Source of the DNA: Desertimonas flava
GTDB lineage: Bacteria > Actinomycetota > Acidimicrobiia > Acidimicrobiales > Ilumatobacteraceae
DNA: 64,000 nucleotides
Assembly: GCF_003426815.1 (NCBI RefSeq)
Contig: NZ_QKYK01000030.1
Coordinates: forward strand, 1-64,000
Direction of reading: 5' to 3'
Shown: positions 42,964-52,844 of the stretch, piece after piece
How the letters are laid out: each line of letters begins with the position of its first letter
Position numbering within the stretch: the stretch's first letter is position 1
Notes under the pieces: model-generated
The model's database searches: none
What the model was told of the DNA's origin: nothing
Seen by the model: the letters and a program-made list of their open reading frames with translations, nothing else
Translations under genes and position numbers: made by a program

Positions 42964-43097
42964 TGCAGCTCGCTGACGCTCGCTGCTTCGAGGAGCGGCT
43001 GCGCCGCACCGTCCGCCGTTCCGGCCGATCAAGCTCGCTTCGCTCGACGATCGTCCGGGCCAGCTCGCTGGTGCTCGCCGGCGGAGGTGACCGATGA
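42963..43097 (+). repeat. MIRU-like linker mini-ORF (44 codons) between nuoI and nuoJ of complex 2
   Basis: The only sizeable gap of the second nuo operon. It is open from ATG 42963, overlapping the nuoI stop (TGATG), to TGA 43095-43097, overlapping the nuoJ ATG (ATGA). It contains GCAGCTCGCTGACGCTCGCTGC and AGCTCGCTTCGCTCGA-type palindromes of the sort seen in families A and B but no full family block. GATG is found at both junctions. GCGGAGG near its end is a good ribosome binding site for nuoJ. Confidence 0.7.
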
Positions 43098-43624
43098 TCG
43101 GCATGCTGCTCGCGGCCAGCGACATCAACGTCCCGCAGAACATCGGCTTCGGGATCATCGCCGCGATGATGATCGTCGGCGCCTTCCGCGTCGTCACGTC
43201 CAACAACGTCGTGCACGCCGCGCTGTGGCTGGTGGTGGTGCTGGCGGGTGTCGCCGCGCAGTACATCCTCGCCGCCGCCGAGTTCGTGGCCGTGTCACAG
43301 GTGCTCGTCTACGTCGGCGCCGTGATGGTGCTGTTCCTCTTCGGCATCATGCTCACCCGCGCTCAGATCGGGGCCGAGTCCAACCTCAACAACCGCAACT
43401 GGGCGGTCGGCATCCCCGTGGCCCTCGCCCTCCTCGGGCTGCTCACCTGGGGCATTCTCGACGCCTACGGCGACGACAAGGTGCCCCAGCGCGACGACGG
43501 CTCGTTCCCGGCGCGTGACATCGCCGACAACGTGTTGTCCGACTACCTCGTGCCCTTCCTCGCCCTGTCGTTCATCCTCCTCGCCGCCGCCATCGGCGCC
43601 ATCGTCCTGGCCCGCAAGGACTGA
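43094..43624 (+). CDS. nuoJ: NADH-quinone oxidoreductase-like subunit J (complex 2)
   Basis: 176 residues, five membrane helices, with the conserved VSQVLVYVGAVMVLFLFGIML segment split over the third helix. The loop before the last helix is shorter than in complex 1. ATG overlaps the linker stop; nuoK begins 3 bases after the stop. Confidence 0.94.
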   Translation: MIGMLLAASDINVPQNIGFGIIAAMMIVGAFRVVTSNNVVHAALWLVVVLAGVAAQYILAAAEFVAVSQVLVYVGAVMVLFLFGIMLTRAQIGAESNLNNRNWAVGIPVALALLGLLTWGILDAYGDDKVPQRDDGSFPARDIADNVLSDYLVPFLALSFILLAAAIGAIVLARKD

Positions 43625-43627
43625 TCC

Positions 43628-43927
43628 GTGCTCGTCGCCAACTTTCTGCTCCTCGGCGCCGTGCTGTTCTGCTTCGGCGTGTACGGCGTCATCGCCCGCA
43701 AGAACGCGGTGATGGTGCTGATGTCGATCGAGCTGATCCTCAACGCCGTCAACCTCAACTTCATCGCCTTCTCGCTGATGAACGACTCGATCGACGGCCA
43801 CGTCTTCGCCCTGTACATCATCGGCGTCGCTGCGGCCGAGGTCGGTGTCGGCTTGGCGATGGTGCTGCTCGTGTACCGCAACCGCAAGTCGATCGCTCTC
43901 GACGAGCTCAGCGAGATGAAGGGATAG
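43628..43927 (+). CDS. nuoK: NADH-quinone oxidoreductase-like subunit K (complex 2)
   Basis: 99 residues from a GTG, three helices. The proton-transfer glutamates are in MSIELILNAVNLNF and AAAEVGVGLAMV. It is the normal length for NuoK, without the N-terminal extension seen in complex 1. Confidence 0.95.
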   Translation: MLVANFLLLGAVLFCFGVYGVIARKNAVMVLMSIELILNAVNLNFIAFSLMNDSIDGHVFALYIIGVAAAEVGVGLAMVLLVYRNRKSIALDELSEMKG

Positions 43928-43931
43928 CGCT

Positions 43932-46349
43932 GTGCTCGCAACCGCTTGGTTCCTCGACAACGCCTGGTTGATCCCGCTGATCCCGGGGGTCGCCTTCTTC
44001 GTCATCATCCTCCTCGGCAAGCGCCTGCCGATGAAGGGCGCCGAGGTCGGCCTGGCCTCGATGGCCGCGTCGCTCGTGCTCGCCGTCGGTACCGCCGTGC
44101 AGTGGATCCAGCGCACCAACGACGCCGGCGAGGGATTCGTCGAGCCGGTCGTGCGCAAGTGGACGTGGTGGCAGAACGCGGGCATCGAGCTCTCGATCGG
44201 CCAGCACATCGACGGCCTGTCGGTGATGCTGCTGTTCCTCGTCACGTTCATCTCGCTGCTCGTGCAGATCTTCTCGCTCGAGTACGTGCGCGGCGACCGG
44301 CGCTACACCCACTTCTTCGCCGCCCTGACGCTCTTCTCGGCCGGCATGCTCGTCATGGTCCTCGCCGAGAACACCGTCCAGCTGATCCTCGGCTGGGAGA
44401 TCATGGGCCTCTGCTCGTTCATGCTGATCGGCCACTGGTGGGAGGACGAGGCCAACAGCCGGGCGGCCCTCAAGGCCTTCTTCACGGTGCGCGTCGGCGA
44501 CGTCGGCCTGCTCGTGGGCGTGACGATGCTGTACTTCGGCTCCAACGACTGGGCCGTCGAGCACGGCTACGGCTCGGGCTTCAGCATCCGCGGCATCTCG
44601 GCGTGGGCGCTGTCGGGCGACGGCAGCCATCAGCTACTGCTGTGGACCGCGGTCGCCCTGTTCATCGCGTGCATCGGCAAGAGCGGCCAGTTCCCGCTCC
44701 ACACCTGGTTGCCCGACGCCATGGCCGGTCCCACGCCGGTGTCGTCGCTGCTCCACTCGTCGACGATGGTCGTCGCCGGTGTGTTCCTGGTGGCCCGGCT
44801 CTACCCGGTGTTCTGGGAGGGCTTCTCGATCCCTGACTCGAGCGTCAACCTCATCGTGGTCATCGCCGGCATCACGATCCTGATCTCGGGCCTGCTGGCC
44901 TTCGTGCAGGACGACATCAAGAAGGTGCTGGCGTACTCGACGGTGGGTCAGCTCGGCTACATGATGCTCGGCCTAGGCGCCGGCGCGTGGATGCCCGCGG
45001 TGTTCCACATCTTCACGCACGCCTTCTTCAAGTGCTGCCTGTTCCTCTGCGCCGGCTCGGTGAGCCACTCCGGCTCGCATCACAGCTTCGACATGAAGAA
45101 GGACATGGGCGGCCTACGCAAGGCGATGCCGATCACGTTCGGGGCGTGGATCGTCTCGTCGCTCGCCCTCGTCGGCATGTTCCCGTTCGCCGGGTTCTTC
45201 TCCAAGGACGAGATCATCGACAACGTCGGCCACAACGGCTACGCGGTGTTCAAGTGGATCGCCCTCGTCGGCGCCGCGCTCACGGCCATGTACACGGTCC
45301 GCGCGACGTACCTCACGTTCCTCGGCCAGCCGCGCGGTGCGGCCGCCGGCGAGCACCATGACGTCCACGCTGTGCACACGGGCGACGCCCACGACGTCGA
45401 CAGCGAACCGGCCCTCGAGAGCGTCCACGATGCCCACGACAGCCACGGGCCCAGGGAGTCGCCGAAGCTCATCCTCGTTCCGATCGCAATCTTGGCCGTG
45501 CTCGCCCTCGGGTCGGGCTGGACCAATCCGGCGATGGCCGGCGAGAGCTGGCACAACTTCGCCCAGTACGTGGAGCCTCACGTGGCCCACGGCGAGGAAC
45601 ACGCCGAGGAGGCGGCAGGGGAGGACCACGGCGAGGAGGCCGCGGCCACCGAGGAGCACGCCACCGAGGAGGCTGCGGCGACCGAGGAGCACGCCACCGA
45701 GGAGGCTGCGGCGACCGAGGAGCACGCCACCGAGGAGGCTGCGGCGACCGAGGAGCACGCCACCGAGGAGGCTGCGGCGACCGAGGAGCACGCCACCGGT
45801 GACGCGGCGGCCACCGAGGAGCACGACGCCGAGTTCCCGACGGTCAGCCATGCCGAGTTCAAGTGGGTGCCCAACGCCCTGACGTCGCTCGCCATCGTCG
45901 CCGCGGCCATCGTCGTGTCGTTCGCTGTCTGCGCGGCCCTCTACGGCCGTAAGGACCGCCGCCTGGTCGGGCTCACCGAGCGGGTCGCACCCCTGCGGTG
46001 GGGCTACACCTTCCTGGCGAACAAGTACTACCTCGACGCTCTCTACGAGAACGTCATCGTCAAGGCCGTCGCCCACCCCATCGCCAAGGCGGCCAACTGG
46101 GTCAACCAGAACGTCATCGACGGCATCGTCAACGGCACCGGCCGGGCCGGCAAGGAGGTCGGCGAGATGGTCTACCGCAGCGTCGACCAGACCCTGGTCG
46201 ACGGCGCCGTCAACGGCTCCGGTTGGCTGGCCGAGGAAACCGGCGAAGGTCTCCGGCCCCTACAGTCGGGTCGGGTCAGTCAGTACGGCGGCTTGCTGTT
46301 CGGCGCCGCCGCCGTCGGAGCCATCGTGCTCGTGATCATCAACGTATGA
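43932..46349 (+). CDS. nuoL: NADH-quinone oxidoreductase-like subunit L with long repetitive insertion (complex 2)
   Basis: 805 residues, about 130 more than the complex 1 copy. Core landmarks are LGWEIMGLCSFMLIG, HTWLPDAMAGPTPVSSLLHSSTMV and DIKKVLAYSTVGQLGYM. Two insertions account for the size: a His/Asp-rich loop (about 471-506) and a Glu/Ala/His/Thr stretch (about 553-633) built on an EEHATEEAAAT unit. The latter lies between late membrane helices, before the conserved C-terminal lateral-helix region (YLDALYENV...). GTG start, 4 bases after nuoK. Confidence 0.95.
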   Translation: MLATAWFLDNAWLIPLIPGVAFFVIILLGKRLPMKGAEVGLASMAASLVLAVGTAVQWIQRTNDAGEGFVEPVVRKWTWWQNAGIELSIGQHIDGLSVMLLFLVTFISLLVQIFSLEYVRGDRRYTHFFAALTLFSAGMLVMVLAENTVQLILGWEIMGLCSFMLIGHWWEDEANSRAALKAFFTVRVGDVGLLVGVTMLYFGSNDWAVEHGYGSGFSIRGISAWALSGDGSHQLLLWTAVALFIACIGKSGQFPLHTWLPDAMAGPTPVSSLLHSSTMVVAGVFLVARLYPVFWEGFSIPDSSVNLIVVIAGITILISGLLAFVQDDIKKVLAYSTVGQLGYMMLGLGAGAWMPAVFHIFTHAFFKCCLFLCAGSVSHSGSHHSFDMKKDMGGLRKAMPITFGAWIVSSLALVGMFPFAGFFSKDEIIDNVGHNGYAVFKWIALVGAALTAMYTVRATYLTFLGQPRGAAAGEHHDVHAVHTGDAHDVDSEPALESVHDAHDSHGPRESPKLILVPIAILAVLALGSGWTNPAMAGESWHNFAQYVEPHVAHGEEHAEEAAGEDHGEEAAATEEHATEEAAATEEHATEEAAATEEHATEEAAATEEHATEEAAATEEHATGDAAATEEHDAEFPTVSHAEFKWVPNALTSLAIVAAAIVVSFAVCAALYGRKDRRLVGLTERVAPLRWGYTFLANKYYLDALYENVIVKAVAHPIAKAANWVNQNVIDGIVNGTGRAGKEVGEMVYRSVDQTLVDGAVNGSGWLAEETGEGLRPLQSGRVSQYGGLLFGAAAVGAIVLVIINV
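45651..45815 (+). repeat. 33-bp tandem repeat inside nuoL (complex 2)
   Basis: Four 33-base units (45651-45683, 45684-45716, 45717-45749, 45750-45782) are identical at every base, and a fifth (45783-45815) is diverged. Each encodes EEHATEEAAAT. Identity at third-codon positions shows very recent expansion, so the copy number probably varies between strains. The frame is preserved because 33 is a multiple of three. Confidence 0.95.
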
Positions 46350-46362
46350 GGACGCACCGCTC

Positions 46363-48003
46363 ATGAACCCCATCACCGACAACACGGCGCTGCTCTCCAT
46401 CGCCACGTTCGCCCCACTGGTGGGCGTCCTCTGCCTCATCTTCTGGCCGAGGGACGACGAGCGCGGCATCAAGATGATCGGCATCCTCACGGCGGCCCTG
46501 ACGTTCGGGCTCGGGCTGGCCGTGCTGTTCACGTTCGATCACGGCAACGCCGGCACGTTGCAGTTCTTCGCCGACGCCGAATGGATCAAGTTCCTCCACT
46601 CGAACTACACGATCGGCCTCGACGGCATCAGCCTGCCGCTGTTCGTGCTCTCGAGCTTCATCACGTTCGTCGTGATGATCTACACGTGGGAGAACGTGCC
46701 CGAGGCGGGCAACCCCAAGGCGTTCATCGCCCTGCTGCTGATCCTCCAGGTCGGCATGGCCGGCACGTTCATCGCCCAGGACCTGATCCTCTTCTTCGTC
46801 TTCTTCGAGATCGTCCTGCTGCCGATGTACTTCCTCATCGGTGTGTGGGGTGGCGAGCGCCGCCAGTACGCCTCCCTGAAGTTCTTCCTCTACACGATGT
46901 TCGGGTCGGCCCTGATGCTCGTCGCCTTCGTGGCGATCTTCATCCGCACCGGCTCGGAGAGCTTCTCGTTCCAGTACCTCGCCGAGCACGGCGGCGAGAT
47001 CGGCCGCAACGTGCAGATCTGGATCTTCGCCGGGATGTTCGTCGGCTTCGCCGTGAAGGTGCCGATGTTCCCGTTCCACACGTGGCTGCCCGACGCCCAC
47101 ACCCAGGCGCCGACGCAGGGCTCGGTCATCCTGGCCGCCATCCTGCTGAAGCTCGGCACCTACGGCTTCGTGCGCATCGCCATCCCGATGCTGCCCGAGG
47201 GAGCCAAGGCGTTCGCGCCGGTGCTCGGCATCCTCGCCGTGATCGGCATCATCTACGGCGCCTTCTGCTGTCTGGCCCAGACCGACATGAAGCGACTCAT
47301 CGCCTTCTCGTCGGTCGCCCACATGGGCTTCACGATGCTCGGCATCTCCACGCTCACCACATTCGGCATCAACGCCGCGATGTTCGGCATGGTCGCCCAC
47401 GGTCTCATCACCGGCATGCTCTTCTTCCTCTGCGGCGCCGTGAAGCACCGGTACCACACCTACGAGATCGCCAAGCTCAGGGGCATCCTCAAGGCCCGGC
47501 CACAGCTCGGCTGGATCGCCGGCTTCTGCGCCATGGCGAGCCTCGGCCTGCCCGGCCTGGCCGGCTTCTGGGGTGAGTTCCCGGCGATCCTGTCGACGTA
47601 CAACCCACTGGCCGAAGCCGATCTGTCCAAGGCCTTGTTCCGGTCGCTGATGATCGTCGCTGCCCTCGGCACGGTGTTCGCCGCCGCCTACCTGCTGTGG
47701 CTCTACCAGCGGGCCTACTTCGGCGAGCCCGACGGTGACGGTCACGCCGATGCGCACGGCACGCCGCACGTCACCCACGCCGTCGGCGCCGCCGTCAACC
47801 CTGCCGTCGACGCCGACCCCGCCGCGCACGGCCACGACGACGAGGAGATCGGCGACGTCACGGTCGTCGAGTGGATCGCCTGGCTGCCGGTGCTCGCCCT
47901 CATCGTGGCGTTCGGCGTCTACCCGCAGGCGCTGTTCAAGCTCTTCGATCCCGCCAGCGAGAACATCGTCGGCCACCTCAAGGACTACTTCCTGAGCCGC
48001 TGA
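46363..48003 (+). CDS. nuoM: NADH-quinone oxidoreductase-like subunit M (complex 2)
   Basis: 546 residues. Landmarks are IGLDGISLPLFVLSSF, FEIVLLPMYFLIGVWGGER with the key glutamate, and FPFHTWLPDAHTQAPTQGSV. A His/Asp-rich loop (about residues 457-497; DGDGHADAHGTPH) precedes the last two helices. ATG 13 bases after nuoL; the stop overlaps nuoN (TGATG). Confidence 0.96.
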   Translation: MNPITDNTALLSIATFAPLVGVLCLIFWPRDDERGIKMIGILTAALTFGLGLAVLFTFDHGNAGTLQFFADAEWIKFLHSNYTIGLDGISLPLFVLSSFITFVVMIYTWENVPEAGNPKAFIALLLILQVGMAGTFIAQDLILFFVFFEIVLLPMYFLIGVWGGERRQYASLKFFLYTMFGSALMLVAFVAIFIRTGSESFSFQYLAEHGGEIGRNVQIWIFAGMFVGFAVKVPMFPFHTWLPDAHTQAPTQGSVILAAILLKLGTYGFVRIAIPMLPEGAKAFAPVLGILAVIGIIYGAFCCLAQTDMKRLIAFSSVAHMGFTMLGISTLTTFGINAAMFGMVAHGLITGMLFFLCGAVKHRYHTYEIAKLRGILKARPQLGWIAGFCAMASLGLPGLAGFWGEFPAILSTYNPLAEADLSKALFRSLMIVAALGTVFAAAYLLWLYQRAYFGEPDGDGHADAHGTPHVTHAVGAAVNPAVDADPAAHGHDDEEIGDVTVVEWIAWLPVLALIVAFGVYPQALFKLFDPASENIVGHLKDYFLSR

Positions 48004-49547
48004 TGTCCGCCTCCGTCCTGTCCTCACTGCTGGCCGCGGGCGGCGACTGGAAGTCGCCACCCGTCGATTGGCACGCCATCGCGCCCGAGATCGTCCTGAT
48101 CGTCGGCATCAACATCGTGCTGGCGAGCGATCTCCTCGTCGACGAGGCCCGCAAGTGGGCGACGGCCAGCCTCACCGGTTTCGTCCTGCTCGGCGCGGCG
48201 ATCCCGCTCGTCACGCTCGCCGTGAGCGACGAGGGGGCCCGGGCGCTGTTCGACGGCCGCTACGTCATCGACGACTTCAGCCTCATCCTCAAGGCACTGT
48301 TCCTCCTCGCCGCCTACGTGGTCGTCCTGCTCAGCCAGAACGAGCTCGAGGAAGGGGGCTACTACCAGGGCGAGTACTACGTGCTGTTGCTGTGCAGCGT
48401 GCTCGGCATGGTGATGATGACGTCGAGCCGAGACCTCGTCAGCGTGTTCATCGCCCTCGAACTGCTGTCGATCCCGGCCTACATGCTGGCGGCGTGGCGC
48501 AAGCGCGATGTCAAGAGCAACGAGGCCGGCGTGAAGTACTACCTACTCGGCGTGTTCGCGTCGGGCGTGCTGCTCTACGGCATGAGCCTGCTCTACGGCA
48601 CCACCGGGTCGACCCGGCTCGTCGACATCGGCCAGTCCCTCGCCGACGCCAGCGGCGGCATCAACGGCCTCCAGGTGATCGCCGTCGCCTTCGTCGTCGC
48701 CGGCTTCGCCTTCAAGGTCTCTGCCGTGCCGTTCCACACCTGGGCCCCCGATACCTACGAGGGCGCGCCGACCCCTGTCACAGCGTTCCTGTCGGTGTCC
48801 TCGAAGGCGGCCGGCTTCGTGGCCCTGCTGCTGGTGATCTTCATCGCCTTCCCCACGGCCGACGGCGTGTACGGGCCGCTCATCTGGGTGATGGCCGCGC
48901 TCACGATGACGATCGGCAACCTCGTCGCCCTGCGCCAGACGAACATCGTCCGCATGCTCGCCTACTCCAGCGTCAGCCAGGGCGGGTTCATCCTCATGCC
49001 CCTGGCATTCGCCAACTCGGGCGACGCCGGCGAGTCGGTCATGAAGGCCGTCGTCGTCTACCTGCTGATCTACGGCTTCACGAACCTCGGCGCCTTCGCC
49101 GTGGTCATCGCCGTCGCCCGCAAGACCCGCAGCGGCGAGATCTCGTCCTACGGCGGGCTGATCGGCTACGCCCCCGGCCTCGCCGTGGCGATGACGATCT
49201 TCCTCGCCTCGCTCACCGGCATCCCGCCGATGGGCGGCTGGATCGCCAAGTTCAACGCCTTCCGCGCCGTCATCGACGCCGACACCGGCTCGGCGTACGC
49301 GATGGCGGCCATCGCCGCCGTCAACACGGCGATCGCCGCCGCGTACTACCTGCGGGTGATGCGGCAGATCTGGATGGCGCCGGTCCCCGACGGCGACACG
49401 ACGCCGATCCGCACGCCGGCCCCGGTGGGCGCGGCGCTGGCGATCTGCGGCATCGGCACGCTGCTGCTCGGTGTGCTGCCCGGCCTGGTGATGCGCTTCG
49501 CCGATCTCGACGACCTCACCGGCGCCCTCGCCGCCATCACCCCCTGA
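48003..49547 (+). CDS. nuoN: NADH-quinone oxidoreductase-like subunit N (complex 2)
   Basis: 514 residues with the NuoN pattern: LVSVFIALELLSIPAYMLAAW, VPFHTWAPDTYEGAPTPV and NIVRMLAYSSVSQGGFIL. It ends the second operon; a strong palindrome (49553-49585) follows 5 bases after the stop and separates it from the converging isomerase gene. Confidence 0.96.
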   Translation: MSASVLSSLLAAGGDWKSPPVDWHAIAPEIVLIVGINIVLASDLLVDEARKWATASLTGFVLLGAAIPLVTLAVSDEGARALFDGRYVIDDFSLILKALFLLAAYVVVLLSQNELEEGGYYQGEYYVLLLCSVLGMVMMTSSRDLVSVFIALELLSIPAYMLAAWRKRDVKSNEAGVKYYLLGVFASGVLLYGMSLLYGTTGSTRLVDIGQSLADASGGINGLQVIAVAFVVAGFAFKVSAVPFHTWAPDTYEGAPTPVTAFLSVSSKAAGFVALLLVIFIAFPTADGVYGPLIWVMAALTMTIGNLVALRQTNIVRMLAYSSVSQGGFILMPLAFANSGDAGESVMKAVVVYLLIYGFTNLGAFAVVIAVARKTRSGEISSYGGLIGYAPGLAVAMTIFLASLTGIPPMGGWIAKFNAFRAVIDADTGSAYAMAAIAAVNTAIAAAYYLRVMRQIWMAPVPDGDTTPIRTPAPVGAALAICGIGTLLLGVLPGLVMRFADLDDLTGALAAITP

Positions 49548-49552
49548 GTCCC

Positions 49553-49585
49553 GGTAACAGATGGTGCCAGGCACCATCTGTTACC
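49553..49585. terminator. Perfect 16-bp palindrome closing the second nuo operon
   Basis: GGTAACAGATGGTGCC, a central A, and the exact complement. The inner 12 bases per arm are the same as at 36064-36088. It lies between two converging genes and probably stops both transcripts; no T-tract follows. Confidence 0.7.
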
Positions 49586-49598
49586 CCTGCGACAGCGC

Positions 49599-50003
49599 TC
49601 AGACCCGGTCGATGGTGGCGCGCTCGTCGTCGTCGACGGGCGTGGTGAGGAACGCCTCGAGGATCTCCTTCGCCACCTGTGACGACGTGAGGCGCAGGCT
49701 GAGGGCGAGCACGTTGGCGTCGTTCCAGAGCCGAGCGCCGCGGGCCGTCTCGGCGTCACCGCACAGCGCGGCACGCACGCCGGGCACCTTGTTGGCGGCG
49801 ATCGACACCCCGGTGCCGGTGTAGCAGCACACGATGCCGACGTCGGCCGAGCCCGCCGCCACCGACTCGCCGACGCGTCGCCCGACATCTGGCCAGCTGT
49901 CGCCGTCGGCGAGCACGGCGACATCGTGACCCTGCGTGGCCAGGCTGCCGATGATCTCGGCCGTCAACTCCGTCGACTCGTCGGTCCCGAAGGCGATGCG
50001 CAC
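49599..50003 (-). CDS. RpiB/LacAB-family sugar-phosphate isomerase
   Basis: 134 residues from a GTG at 50003 (VRIAFGTDES). The fold signature GIVCCYTGTGVSIAANKVPGVRAALC includes the catalytic cysteine region of RpiB-type isomerases, and GDAETARGARLWNDANVLALSLR follows. Members interconvert ribose 5-phosphate/ribulose 5-phosphate or related sugars. The usual N-terminal DHAG is replaced by GTDES, so substrate choice is open. It would start a minus-strand single-gene unit divergent from the PhyH gene. Confidence 0.85.
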   Translation of the reverse strand: MRIAFGTDESTELTAEIIGSLATQGHDVAVLADGDSWPDVGRRVGESVAAGSADVGIVCCYTGTGVSIAANKVPGVRAALCGDAETARGARLWNDANVLALSLRLTSSQVAKEILEAFLTTPVDDDERATIDRV

Positions 50004-50132
50004 GGCCTCAGTCTCGCGCCGCCGGCGCTCGCCGAACGTCGTCGAACCTCGGCCGGCACACGGAGAGCGCGGATGACCGCTCTCGACCGGTGGCGGTAAT
50101 CTCACGCTCCGGTCCGTCACAGAGAGGTGCAC

Positions 50133-50948
50133 ATGGGCGAGTTGGTGGAGGGTCGGTACATCGTCTCCGACCAGGAGCGTGAGCGTTTCCGCCGCGACGG
50201 CTACGTGCACCTCGTCGGGCTGCTCACCGAGGACGAGGTGGCCGAGATCGCGGTCGTCTACGACCGATTCCTCCGACGCGAGATCGAGGTGCCGGGCAAG
50301 GACTACTGCGACATGGCGGGGGACTATGGGCGGGCGCCGGAGGACTACTCCATCGTCAACGTCATGCTGCCCCGTCGCTACCACCCGGACTGGCAGGGCA
50401 ACGTCCTCGAACAGCGCTCCCTGCAGGTGGCCGAGCAGCTCCAGGGGCCAGGCATGGAGATCGACTACGACCAGCTGCTCGCCAAGCAGCCGTACAAGGA
50501 CGACGCCGTGTTCGCCTGGCATCAGGACATGGCGTACTGGCCCGACACCCCCGACACGAGGACGGCGACGATCTGGTTGGCGGTCGACGACTCGACCGAG
50601 GCCAACGGCTGCATGCGGTTCGTGCCGGCGACGAACCACGAGCCCTCGCTGCGGCGGCACGAGCCCGTGCGCGCCGGCCGGGCCGAATCGCACGCCCTCG
50701 GCACCACGCTGCGCGCCGACGACGTCGTCGTGCCGGTGCCGATCAGGCGCGGTGATTGCACCGTGCACAACGAGCGGGTCATGCACGGATCCGGCGGCAA
50801 CCACACCGCCGGCTACCGGCGGGCGTACATCGTCGCCTGCCGTTCCACCGAGACGGTGGCCATCGAACGGCAGCTCGGCTTCACTCACAGCCACAACGAC
50901 GCCGCCGACGTGCTCGACACGGTCGGCGTGGACGGCCAGACCACCTGA
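50133..50948 (+). CDS. Phytanoyl-CoA dioxygenase (PhyH) family Fe(II)/2-oxoglutarate oxygenase
   Basis: 271 residues from the ATG at 50133 (AGAGAGG 5 bases before; a GTG two codons earlier is less well placed). The iron ligands are H130 and D132 in WHQDMAYW and H218 in ERVMHGSGG; R229/R230 in GYRRAY should bind 2-oxoglutarate. The N-terminus FRRDGYVHLVGLLTEDEV is typical of the family. Substrate unknown. A TAATCT box at 50097-50102 may be the -10 element. It is a separate unit from, but next to, the ROK/ABC genes. Confidence 0.88.
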   Translation: MGELVEGRYIVSDQERERFRRDGYVHLVGLLTEDEVAEIAVVYDRFLRREIEVPGKDYCDMAGDYGRAPEDYSIVNVMLPRRYHPDWQGNVLEQRSLQVAEQLQGPGMEIDYDQLLAKQPYKDDAVFAWHQDMAYWPDTPDTRTATIWLAVDDSTEANGCMRFVPATNHEPSLRRHEPVRAGRAESHALGTTLRADDVVVPVPIRRGDCTVHNERVMHGSGGNHTAGYRRAYIVACRSTETVAIERQLGFTHSHNDAADVLDTVGVDGQTT

Positions 50949-51024
50949 CTCCGGACGTACTCGCCGAACGGTGCCCGGATCGGTGGCGTGTCGCAACGCC
51001 GCCCGGGCGTGATGTACTACCGGC

Positions 51025-51992
51025 GTGAACGATGACGCCGAGACCGGCCCCACCGTGGTCGGTGTGGAGCTGGGAGGGACCAAAGCGATCGCCGTGCTCG
51101 CCCGCGGTGACCGCATCCTCGATCGCCTGCGAGTTCCCACCACCGAACCCGGGTCCACGCTCGGCGCCCTCGTCGAGCGCGTCACCGGATGGTTCGCCGC
51201 CGACCGGGCGCCGGAGGCGATCGGCATCGGCAGCTTCGGACCGGTCGGGCTGGACCCCGGCCGGGACGACTACGGCCACGTCACCACGACCCCGAAGGCC
51301 GGCTGGTCCGACGTCGACGTCGTGGGACCATTCTCCGGCTTCGGTGTGCCGGTCGCGTTCGAGACGGACGTCGCCGCCGCGGCCCTCGCCGAGGGCCGGT
51401 GGGGGGCCTCCCGGGGATGCACCGACCACGTGTACATCACCATCGGCACGGGCGTCGGCGTCGGCATCGTCGCCGGCGGCCGGCCTGTGCACGGGCTGGT
51501 GCATCCCGAAGCCGGTCACCTCCGGGTGCGGCGACGCGGGGACGACACGTTCTCCGGCACGTGTCCGTACCACGGCGACTGCATCGAAGGGCTGGCATCG
51601 GGGCCGGCCATCGCGGCGAGGACCGGCACGCCGGCCGAAGCGCTCGCGCCCGACCACCCCGTCTGGCGCGACGTCGTCGCCGAGCTCGGCGAGCTCGTCA
51701 CGTCCCTGACGCTGACGGTCTCGCCGCAGCGGATCGTCCTGGGTGGTGGCGTCGGCGCCGGCCGGGCCGACCTCGTCGAGGGCATCCGCGACGCCGTGGC
51801 CCGCAACCTCGCCGGATACGTCGCCGGTCTCGACGACGACGGCATCGCCAGCCTCGTCCGCCCCGCCGCCCTCGGCCACGACGCCGGGCCCCTGGGGACG
51901 GTCGCCGTCGCCCAATCCGCCGCTCACGTGCCGTCGGCGTCGCCCGGAGTTTCCGTGGCGGTCACGCCCCAGCCATGGGAGAGTAGGGGCTA

Positions 51993-51993
<1 letters not shown>
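51025..51993 (+). CDS. ROK-family sugar kinase, fructokinase-like
   Basis: 322 residues from a GTG. The ATP/sugar motifs VGVELGGTKA, ETDVAAAALAEGRWG and TIGTGVGVG are present. The zinc/loop motif GTCPYHGDCIEGLASGPA matches bacterial ROK fructokinases closely. It probably phosphorylates fructose or a related hexose. It is followed with TAGTG overlap by an ABC ATPase gene, so co-expressed with the transporter, though a kinase is not needed for the transporter family seen there. Confidence 0.88.

Positions 51994-52843
<850 letters not shown>

Positions 52844-52844
<1 letters not shown>

Noticed and set aside
50004-51227. A long upstream extension of the RpiB-type gene on the minus strand
   Set aside because: Homology begins at the GTG at 50003; the extension is antisense to the PhyH and ROK genes.
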